This document shows, piece after piece, positions 7,421-14,249 of a DNA stretch of 64,000 nt. The position numbers and the translations under genes are program-made. Position 1 is the first letter of the stretch; the number at the start of each line of letters is the position of its first letter. The notes under the pieces are model-generated. The model was not told where the DNA came from. It made no database searches and was given only the letters and a program-made list of their open reading frames with translations. The DNA is from DATASD01 sp035478835. GTDB lineage: Bacteria; Patescibacteriota; Saccharimonadia; Saccharimonadales; UBA4665. Where the stretch lies: assembly GCA_035478835.1 (NCBI GenBank), contig DATIJH010000002.1:62001-126000 (forward strand), given 5' to 3'.

Positions 7421-8005
7421 TTATTTAAATGTTACGTTGCCGTCGCCATTAAGGATGAACGCCTGGGCAAGGTAGGCTTGGTCGGCGCCGCAGGCAGTGT
7501 CGATTTCGTCCACGAGTACCGAGAGGTTAAAGCTGCCGCTGATGCCTTGGTACGCCCCGGTGCCGGAGCCGGCCACAATAGGCGCGGTGCCCGTGGCAGT
7601 AATGTGCCCGGAACACGTGGTGGGGTTCGACTGAAATTTCGTGAACGCGTCCACGATGTTTTTATCCAGTCCGGATACGTCCAGGCGGAACGAGCCCTGA
7701 CTCAGGGCGAGCGTGGCCTGGCTGTTGTGCTCAAGGTTGATTGCGCCGTTTGGGTTGACGCTGATGGATTCGCCAAAGTCGCCGACAGCGCCGGTGATAA
7801 TCACCGACGCGCCCGCGCCGTCGCCGTTACTATATTCAGAAATATGCACTGCGCCATTTGCGGTCTTGCGGGGTTGTGCGCTGCCGGTTTTGTTGGTGGT
7901 GTTGGCTGCCGTATGGTTGCCAGTGCGCCGCAAAGTTATGTATGCGCCCGCGCCGATTATCACAATGGCGGCGGTGATGATAATGATGAGTAGCTTTTTG
8001 TTCAT
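7421..8005 (-). CDS. Membrane-anchored extracytoplasmic protein
   Basis: Start at ATG 8005 (MNKKLL), chosen because AGGGAGA lies eight bases upstream; a longer frame from 8047 has no such site. About 194 aa: one membrane helix at residues 4-23, then a Thr/Asn/Gly linker (NHTAANTTNKTGSAQ) and a beta-rich outer domain with two cysteines that could pair. The layout of helix, low-complexity linker and beta domain recurs at 31723, 40940, 42808 and 62452. Function unknown; probably surface exposed. Confidence 0.72.
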   Translation of the reverse strand: MNKKLLIIIITAAIVIIGAGAYITLRRTGNHTAANTTNKTGSAQPRKTANGAVHISEYSNGDGAGASVIITGAVGDFGESISVNPNGAINLEHNSQATLALSQGSFRLDVSGLDKNIVDAFTKFQSNPTTCSGHITATGTAPIVAGSGTGAYQGISGSFNLSVLVDEIDTACGADQAYLAQAFILNGDGNVTFK

Positions 8006-8099
8006 GAAGGGTCTCCCTGGTTTATGGTGTCGCATTGGATGCGCCATCGTTTCCCCTATTATATATCATAAATGTTGCGGCCGCCGGCCATAAAACCTC

Positions 8100-8128
8100 T
8101 TGCATAACGGGGGTGAACCCGCTATAAT
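8100..8128 (+). promoter_or_regulatory. Promoter of tRNA-Gly
   Basis: TTGCAT at 8100-8105 and TATAAT at 8123-8128 with a 17-base spacer, 12 bases before the tRNA. Confidence 0.85.
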
Positions 8129-8140
8129 CACTCACGTTAT

Positions 8141-8217
8141 GCGGGTCTAGCTCAGTTGTTTAGAGCGCGTCCTTGCCAAGGACGAGGCCAGGGGTTAGAG
8201 TCCCCTGACCCGCACCA
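8141..8217 (+). tRNA. tRNA-Gly (GCC)
   Basis: Acceptor GCGGGTC with GACCCGC, anticodon stem CGTCC/GGACG with loop TTGCCAA, T-stem AGGGG/CCCCT with loop TTAGAGT, and encoded CCA. The anticodon is GCC. The last 23 bases are also read in antisense as the C-terminus of the serine recombinase, so this tRNA is the insertion site of the element to its right. Confidence 0.96.
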
Positions 8218-9751
8218 AAAGAGACTTTTCAGGTTCTGGAAGGTCTTTTTTCTTGCTCGCTAATCTGTAAAGTGGGCTGATTTCAGGGGTGTAAACTTTA
8301 TTATTCGTGTCCAGGTAAAAACCAGAGGGGAAAACAAGCTCTTTACACCTCAATCTGTTCTCTCGTGATATGCTAAAAAACTGACTGCCCATATTCTCAA
8401 TGAAATCAAAGGCAAACTCTAAGAACTGCTCTCTATCACGCTCTGCACCGCTGGTCAGCTCGGCGAGCTTTTCATGTATGCTAGCCACTTCGGCTTTTTT
8501 GGTCGTGATTGACAGTAGTATGTCGTCCTTTATGGCTGCGTTACTAGGGTCAGTAGCAGCTTCTACATGATTGGTTATGTTGATGTTCAAAGTCTCGACC
8601 CGATGCTGTAACCTAATTACTTCTTGTGCCGCTTCACCTTCTTTTTCTTTCCAAACAGCAGCCAGCGCAGCCGATAATTCTGACCTACCTTTGGGAGTAA
8701 TAGAGTGACGGTTAAACTGCTCTTCGATTTGTTGATGAAGGTCTTGCCGAGCTATGTATCTACCGCAGGCTCGACAACGGTACTTTTCGTACACAAGGGC
8801 TGGGTTCTTGCCATTGCCATGGTCAAAGCCAACAAATCTGCCGTTGGTCTTTTCGGTACACTGCGTACAGCTCACGTGATTTGATAAGGGGTATTTAGGA
8901 TTGCCATTCTTACGAGCGCCGCTCTGTGTCTTTTTCTTACTGTTCATTATGCGAACCAATTCGTTGTGCTGTTCTTCGCTAATGAGCGCCTGGTGCAGAC
9001 CATTCTTGTTTCGTACTTTGACCTGCTTATCTATCTCAACAATGCCTGCGTAAAATGGGTCGGTAACAATCTTTCTAAACTTGTCCATCTTATAGAGCGA
9101 GCGTCCTTTAACGAAGTCGCTTTGATTTAGCTCGACCAGTGCCTGGCTCGGCGTGACAACTCTGGTAGCGATTCTGATAAGGACAGCTTTGAGAATAAGC
9201 CCACGCACAGGATGGATTTCTTGTACGCCACGCTCATAGCCACGGCGGTAACCAGGCTTTGGGGAGAAGGGGTACTTGCCCTGGCGCAGAGCGGTAGTTT
9301 GTCCTTCAATAGACTTCGTTATCCGTTCGACATTGCTGCCTTCGCCTTTGAACGCTTCCAACGCTTTGAATAGTTTCGACTTATAGTCATCAGTATTAAG
9401 GTCTGGCTGGGATGCATACCAGACTTTTACACCAAGCTTCTCGAACTCGACCTCAAAGTAAAATAGCTCCTTAATACTGCGCATAAACCTATCGACTTCA
9501 TGGACAATTAAGTACTTAACCAGCGGATGTTTTTTGCAGTAATCGAGCATCTCCATTAAGTCTTTGCGCTTAATGTTTGTCCCAGCCTTGCTCGATACGC
9601 TGCCCGACCACTGACCATCAATAGGTATGGTTGCTCCAAGCTCTTTGGCTGCCGCTACAACAGCCTCAGCCTGCCTGCCAAGGCTATTATTTTCCATCTG
9701 CTCTGGCGTGGACACACGGCATGTAGTGATAGCTAGTATTTGTCTAGACAT
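8195..9751 (-). CDS. Large serine recombinase (integrase)
   Basis: About 518 aa. The N-terminal resolvase domain has the catalytic serine in the VSTPEQMENNSLGRQ region (the S-T-x-x-Q start typical of the family) and the R-x2-R-x-DRFMRS-like segment VHEVDRFMRSIKE. A recombinase domain follows (PGYRRGYERGVQEIHP, ...DPFYAGIVEID), then a zinc ribbon (CTQC near 275 with CRAC near 307) and a coiled coil at about 355-420. Family members integrate and excise elements without host factors. The last seven codons are supplied by the antisense of tRNA-Gly, so insertion joined the gene to the tRNA. GAGG six bases before ATG 9751 supports that start. Confidence 0.93.
   Translation of the reverse strand: MSRQILAITTCRVSTPEQMENNSLGRQAEAVVAAAKELGATIPIDGQWSGSVSSKAGTNIKRKDLMEMLDYCKKHPLVKYLIVHEVDRFMRSIKELFYFEVEFEKLGVKVWYASQPDLNTDDYKSKLFKALEAFKGEGSNVERITKSIEGQTTALRQGKYPFSPKPGYRRGYERGVQEIHPVRGLILKAVLIRIATRVVTPSQALVELNQSDFVKGRSLYKMDKFRKIVTDPFYAGIVEIDKQVKVRNKNGLHQALISEEQHNELVRIMNSKKKTQSGARKNGNPKYPLSNHVSCTQCTEKTNGRFVGFDHGNGKNPALVYEKYRCRACGRYIARQDLHQQIEEQFNRHSITPKGRSELSAALAAVWKEKEGEAAQEVIRLQHRVETLNINITNHVEAATDPSNAAIKDDILLSITTKKAEVASIHEKLAELTSGAERDREQFLEFAFDFIENMGSQFFSISRENRLRCKELVFPSGFYLDTNNKVYTPEISPLYRLASKKKDLPEPEKSLLVRVRGL
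8223..8251 (+). terminator. Terminator of tRNA-Gly
   Basis: An 8-pair stem (8223-8230 with 8238-8245, two G-U pairs, 7-base loop) followed by six T. It lies inside the recombinase coding sequence, read in antisense, so it was brought in or kept at the left end of the element. Confidence 0.6.
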
Positions 9752-9837
9752 CACAGCCTCGTATTGGCACTAGCGGAAACTTCTGGGACAAGGCTTGCAA
9801 ATATAAGCCAACAGAAGTCTCCGCTACTATCAATAAA

Positions 9838-9978
9838 TTAGTCTGCTTTGTTGTCATTTGCATCGTTTTGTCCTATAACTATTTTACCACTAGACTGCCT
9901 CTGTTTATAGAGGTCATAGAGGAGTAATGCTAGCTCTTTTGCGTCATCTTTCTCCTGCTTTTTCACCTGATTTGCCAT
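9838..9978 (-). CDS. Small charged protein of the integrated element
   Basis: From ATG 9978 it is 46 aa (a longer frame from 10032 gives 64). Mostly one charged helix (KKQEKDDAKELALLLYDLYKQR). Placed upstream of the recombinase on the same strand, where excision factors or small regulators often lie, but no family is recognised. Confidence 0.4.
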   Translation of the reverse strand: MANQVKKQEKDDAKELALLLYDLYKQRQSSGKIVIGQNDANDNKAD

Positions 9979-10032
9979 GCCAGCTCCAACAGCCAGTGCG
10001 CTGTTCGTAGGCAAATAAAAAAACCGCCCCAC

Positions 10033-10235
10033 GAACGCAATACGCTGATTGCAATTCGCCAGTGATGCTAAACATCACCGTTACAGACACATCTGGTCTA
10101 TAACTTTTTGGGTCGGCTTGTCCTTTGAGCGGTGAACGAGGAGTACTGCGTAAATCGCTGTCTCATCCTTATGTCCATCAGGATTGATTTGTAATGTACT
10201 AATTCATTATAGCAAAAAGGTGGCATAATTGTTCT
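10033..10235. other. Divergent intergenic region in the element
   Basis: About 200 bases between the leftward recombinase unit and the rightward membrane-protein pair. The only clear signal is CATAAT at 10224-10229, six bases before the next start. A short inverted repeat near 10060 (GTGATG ... CATCAC) could be an operator. Nothing else is seen. Confidence 0.4.
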
Positions 10236-10859
10236 ATGACTATTACGACATCAGATGTCATTGCTACCATAAGCCTGCTCGTATCAAGCTTTATTGCTTA
10301 CAACATATACTTTTTGTCCAAACGGTTAAGCTTCCAGGACGAAATGAAGCATGGCGCAAAAATAAGAGAGCAAGTTGATTTGCTGCTGGCTGATATTCGT
10401 AAGGGCAACAGCAGCAAAATCGAGTTTATCAATGTAAAGCGCTACAAAAAAGACTATCCCCATAATAACGAGGAGAGCCGACACGGCTATACATATCAAG
10501 GCGCTGAATTGAAAGGTTATAGCTACGATGGCGTGGAGTTCTTTAACTCTGCTCATGATGGTTATCTGGATGAGAAGGGCGAACTCACTATCAAAAAAAC
10601 TGACAAGCAAGCTGGTTTTGGTGTGCTTGAAGTCGGCGTTGTGCCATACGAGTGGATTCTTTATATTGACCCTGTCGGCGATGATACTGCATATAGACCC
10701 CAGTTCTTTACTCACTTCAAGGGAAGAATCGGAAAGCACGGTAAATATAGAGTGCCTTATCGGAGCTTCCGTTATTACAAACGGAATGAAGATTATGACC
10801 CTAAAAATCAGCCTCTTGTTATGAAATACAGTTCAGTGGAGCTTTCCAATGGCAGGTGA
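10236..10859 (+). CDS. Single-membrane-segment protein of the element
   Basis: 207 aa with an N-terminal membrane helix (residues 5-27) and a cytoplasmic or outer beta-rich domain with many Tyr and Gly residues (YTYQGAELKGYSYDGVEFF). Not recognised. The start follows CATAAT by six bases. The stop overlaps the start of the 445-aa gene by 11 bases, so the two are co-translated and probably work together. Confidence 0.65.
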   Translation: MTITTSDVIATISLLVSSFIAYNIYFLSKRLSFQDEMKHGAKIREQVDLLLADIRKGNSSKIEFINVKRYKKDYPHNNEESRHGYTYQGAELKGYSYDGVEFFNSAHDGYLDEKGELTIKKTDKQAGFGVLEVGVVPYEWILYIDPVGDDTAYRPQFFTHFKGRIGKHGKYRVPYRSFRYYKRNEDYDPKNQPLVMKYSSVELSNGR

Positions 10860-12186
10860 TAATAAGCCCAAGCCACTGATAGTTGAGAAGCCCAAAACAG
10901 ATGAGAAAAAGCGGCATGAATCATTCATAGATATTCCCATTAAGGGTGCTGGTCAGCTCAGAAAAAGGTTGAAATGGTCTTACAGTGCGTATCACATGAT
11001 GTACGCACCGAGCGCAGCCGACCCAAAAGGCTACTATTTATTTGGTGTATTGAACGAAGTCGAAAAGACTGGCATGAGCTTGATGCACGCATCTGAGTTT
11101 ATTGTAGATAGCCGCCCAACAGACACTGCTGTTGACCCTAAGGATGACGAAGGTCAGCGTATTGCCGATAACATACTGCAAGCAAAAATTGATGAACTAG
11201 TGCTTTGGCAACGAAAAATGACTGAAATAATGATAGATTTAGTCGGGTTCAATGCCGCAAATAACGAAGACTACTATCGCCATTATTTAGTGCTACAAGA
11301 CCTGGCTGCACTACGAAGAACGCAGGCGGACATTAAAGAGTTTTATGGAGCTGTCAACGAAAACTATGCCCATCAAGAAAAACGATTAGTTGAGCAGGCG
11401 GAGGAACTTGCAAAAAAATTGAAGCCAGAAAAATGCTGGTATGCGAAGGTTAAAAATGGGCAAATCAAAAACACGCTTCGTTCGTTTGAGGACAAGTTCA
11501 AAGCCGTTTTCCCTAGTATGAAAGTCGAAGACAGAGCCGTGCTAAGAACACACCAGGTTTCATTTGGTAGTCAAAGCTCATCCCTACACCCTGGAAGCGC
11601 TGCTGGCAAACGTAATCTCAAACTGGATGACATAGATTCGCAGTTAACAATGGCGGCTATTTTAGCTTTACATGTTGTAGTGAGAGTCAAAGACTTAATG
11701 CGAATACACAATATCAAAGGTGTCCTAAAAGCTTGTGCTGACCTCGTGAAGAAAAATGACTACCCAGCCCAGATGCACAGAAAGGCAACTAACCCAGATA
11801 TAGAAGTAGATGATTTTGTAGTCGTGGGCGGTGACCTTGCACAGGTCATCAAGGTTATCAAAAGCAAGTACGGCTATAAGTCCTTTCGTGTTAGGTATCT
11901 CGATAAGCCGCCCCTTCCTACCACGCCAGAGGATGAGTTTATTGGTGAGTTGGTGGGTCTGCATTATAAGAACAAGAAAGCCGTTGCGGAAGTGAAGGCA
12001 ATGATACTAAAAGAAACACCAGGCGTCAGACCGACCAAAAAGCAGTTAAATGATGCTATGCGTGAAAGCATCATGCACATGTGGTCTATCGGTGTAAAGG
12101 AAATTACCCTCGGAAGACCCGATGAGGGCTACAAGAAAATGGGCGAATACCTCGAAGAACAGAAGAAAAAGAAGCCAAAAACTTAG
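10849..12186 (+). CDS. Hypothetical 445-aa protein, partner of the membrane protein
   Basis: Soluble, with lysine-rich ends. Residues 35-210 are mostly helical and charged and include a long helix near 160-205 (EKRLVEQAEELAKKL). Residues 225-300 hold an SSSLHPGSAAG segment and a hydrophobic helix (TMAAILALHVVVRVKD), a pattern seen in HEPN-like helical bundles, though not proven here. Residues 315-360 look like a small beta-barrel (VDDFVVVGGDLAQVIKV). Its stop overlaps the stop of the convergent HTH gene by four bases. A two-gene unit of membrane sensor plus soluble effector inside a mobile element is a common defence layout, but this is inference. Confidence 0.6.
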   Translation: MAGDNKPKPLIVEKPKTDEKKRHESFIDIPIKGAGQLRKRLKWSYSAYHMMYAPSAADPKGYYLFGVLNEVEKTGMSLMHASEFIVDSRPTDTAVDPKDDEGQRIADNILQAKIDELVLWQRKMTEIMIDLVGFNAANNEDYYRHYLVLQDLAALRRTQADIKEFYGAVNENYAHQEKRLVEQAEELAKKLKPEKCWYAKVKNGQIKNTLRSFEDKFKAVFPSMKVEDRAVLRTHQVSFGSQSSSLHPGSAAGKRNLKLDDIDSQLTMAAILALHVVVRVKDLMRIHNIKGVLKACADLVKKNDYPAQMHRKATNPDIEVDDFVVVGGDLAQVIKVIKSKYGYKSFRVRYLDKPPLPTTPEDEFIGELVGLHYKNKKAVAEVKAMILKETPGVRPTKKQLNDAMRESIMHMWSIGVKEITLGRPDEGYKKMGEYLEEQKKKKPKT

Positions 12187-12821
12187 CCTATTGCTTCCGC
12201 TTTCGCACGCAGCTGCATGTCACTAACTAAGCTCTGCCGCTGCTGCAACAGCCCCCATACACCACTCTTATCAACCTTTGTAGCTGAGATTTCAAGCTCG
12301 ATATACTCGACTAACTTGGTGTTTGATAATTTGAGTAATTTATCAAGCCGAATGACCGCAGGCTGGTCGCTGCGAAGGTTGCTACTCTCCTTTTGTTCAC
12401 GCTGCACAAAAAGGTAGCGCCTGTAACGTTGGCAAATTATCTCTTCTACACTATCAACCACTTCGCCAATGATAGCTTGTAAGCTGCGCAGCTCCTCAGA
12501 AACGCCATCGTCTTGCGACTTACCAAACTCTTTTGAAGCCTTGTGTTCGAGCCACCACTTAGCGATGCTTAGGTCGCCATTCGTTACGGCATGTGCGACC
12601 AGCTTTTTAGATTTCATGGTTATTTGGTTCTGTGCCTGCGCCATTATGTCAGCAAACTTGTCATCATTGCGAAGCCGCTGATAGTAGGCTTCGTGCGATA
12701 TACCAGATTGCCAACACGCTTCTCTAACATTAAAGCCACTCTGAAAAGCTTCCATCAATTTACTGACAACGCTCGCATTTATTACGGTAGGTCTGCCAGT
12801 TCGCATTTGCTTATTTACCAT
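12183..12821 (-). CDS. HTH protein resembling a phage small terminase
   Basis: 212 aa. The N-terminal 75 residues read like the phBC6A51-type helix-turn-helix of small terminase subunits: GRPTVINASVVSKLMEAF, NVREACWQSGISHEAYYQRL, and then a conserved-looking GDLSIAKWWLEHK. The remainder is helical and charged. It may bind DNA as a terminase subunit of a phage satellite, or as a regulator. Last gene of a three-gene overlapping unit (start overlaps the nuclease-like gene by seven bases). Confidence 0.62.
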   Translation of the reverse strand: MVNKQMRTGRPTVINASVVSKLMEAFQSGFNVREACWQSGISHEAYYQRLRNDDKFADIMAQAQNQITMKSKKLVAHAVTNGDLSIAKWWLEHKASKEFGKSQDDGVSEELRSLQAIIGEVVDSVEEIICQRYRRYLFVQREQKESSNLRSDQPAVIRLDKLLKLSNTKLVEYIELEISATKVDKSGVWGLLQQRQSLVSDMQLRAKAEAIG

Positions 12822-13471
12822 TTGTCCAAGCTGTTAATTGAGGTGAACTGAACTCGCTTATCCAGATTCTGTCTTGCATATTCATCAATGCGCACCTGCA
12901 TTATTGGCTTACCGTCCTCTCCGTCCCTAAGCCTTACGTGTACGGAGGGCAAGAAAATAACATATAGCTCCCCAAAGAGGTCACCGTTATTGAATTGATT
13001 GAACTTCTCGGAGGCATCGGTGAAGTAATAGTCGAGTTTATTTTTACAGCCCTCAAAGTAGTCCCAATCAGGACTGCTCTCATGTACCACAGGATTAAAG
13101 CTGCGCAAGTCCTTCGCTTCATGCATCTCAATGTCCAGAGTCTTCACCTCGACAGGCACATGGACTCCATTCTGTATGTATGCGATGTCAGGGGTCTTAA
13201 CACCTTGCTTATTAGATTCGCTAACCCAGTGGACTTCTTTGCCTTCGTCAGTGAGTTTATTAAAGACCTCAACTTCGGATATGAAACTTACTATCTGCTG
13301 GCTGACTATCTCAGGCTTACTGTGTGAGGCTAGCAGTGCCACACGCCGAGCGAACTCGATTTTGTCTGATGGGTTTTGTGACGATAGCTTTTCTGCACGA
13401 ATAGCTAATTGGTAATCCCATTTACCACGCTCTCTAACAGAGGCAAAATACGGAATATCATCAATCTTCAT
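12815..13471 (-). CDS. PD-(D/E)XK nuclease-like protein
   Basis: 218 aa. Residues 90-115 contain KTPDIAYI, then nine residues, then VPVEVKT: a P-D, a short hairpin and E-x-K, the pattern of the PD-(D/E)XK nuclease active site. The upstream helix (VSFISEVEVFNKLTDEGKEVHWV) fits the first helix of that fold. The rest is mixed alpha/beta. A role as the cutting component of a restriction or defence unit is plausible; repair cannot be excluded. It overlaps both neighbours (11 bases upstream, seven downstream), so the three proteins are made together. Confidence 0.65.
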   Translation of the reverse strand: MKIDDIPYFASVRERGKWDYQLAIRAEKLSSQNPSDKIEFARRVALLASHSKPEIVSQQIVSFISEVEVFNKLTDEGKEVHWVSESNKQGVKTPDIAYIQNGVHVPVEVKTLDIEMHEAKDLRSFNPVVHESSPDWDYFEGCKNKLDYYFTDASEKFNQFNNGDLFGELYVIFLPSVHVRLRDGEDGKPIMQVRIDEYARQNLDKRVQFTSINSLDKW

Positions 13472-13958
13472 CTCTATTTACAAGCCTTTCTTTTAATGAA
13501 AGATAGTCATCATTCGCCTGGGTTCGAGCGTCATTCAGAGCTTCTTCCAGCTCGGTTTTTAACTGTAAGTCGCTTGTGTTGTTAGACCACTCTTCCCAAA
13601 GTCCTTCTATATCGTTAGCAAAGTTCTGGATTTGCTCGTTAAGATGTTGTCCGCCGACTATGTTGCTTGGCGTGTGTCGAGATGTTTTGACGTGTAGCGC
13701 ATGGTCATGGAGAGCAGACTTCCATGTGCGATAAAAGGTTAAATCGAACGCATGCTGAGTAAACTGTGTTACCTTTGCGTCATTTCTAGCATTGGCACTA
13801 AAAAAGTTGTAAAGGTTGCGAGTGTGAGCATAAACAGAATCCTTCATGTAATTAATCGGATTACCAATATCGAACTCCTCGAACAGCTGGCATTGTTTGG
13901 CTGCTCCTAATAACATGCGTAATTCATAAGCCAGGTCTGGGATAGGTATGGTATTCAT
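13461..13958 (-). CDS. Hypothetical helical protein, first gene of the nuclease unit
   Basis: 165 aa from ATG 13958; that start follows TATGAT (13973-13968 region) by seven bases, so a longer frame from 14054 was not used. Entirely helical with many His, Trp and Asn residues (FYRTWKSALHDHALHVKT). Not recognised. It could be an adaptor or an inhibitor for the nuclease-like protein that overlaps its end. Confidence 0.55.
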   Translation of the reverse strand: MNTIPIPDLAYELRMLLGAAKQCQLFEEFDIGNPINYMKDSVYAHTRNLYNFFSANARNDAKVTQFTQHAFDLTFYRTWKSALHDHALHVKTSRHTPSNIVGGQHLNEQIQNFANDIEGLWEEWSNNTSDLQLKTELEEALNDARTQANDDYLSLKERLVNRDED

Positions 13959-14002
13959 ACTTACTATCATATCAATGTAACTCCCATGTGCCGCTTTGTT
14001 GC

Positions 14003-14104
14003 AACGATATCTGATAGGGGACATCCAGTATATTGCGCCAACGAGCCAGTTCATCCCTGATTGGGTGGAAACTTTTTAGTAGGTGCTGCACCAAATGTGA
14101 CTTA
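14003..14104 (-). repeat. Decayed coding tail, copy A of a ~95-base repeat
   Basis: Read on the minus strand it encodes a remnant with the core KSFHPIRDELARWRN before a one-base frame slip. The second copy is at 26124-26216 with KSYHQIRDEIERWRD. Both keep the run ATATCTGATAGGG and end near GCACCA. In copy A, GCACCAAATGTGACTTA at 14088-14104 resembles the tRNA-Gly end at 8212-8228 (14 of 17 bases), so this may be the right end of the recombinase element. Confidence 0.55.
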
Positions 14105-14249
14105 TTCCAACCCAAGCCAATTTTTTCAAAAGAGGCACGAAGGTTGGATTTTTCTTTCTCAAGGTCTAATCCCTGTAACTCGTTCCACTATATTATCTTG
14201 CAGAAATTGCATCTTCGGGCAACGTATGCATAGGGTATTATAATTACAT

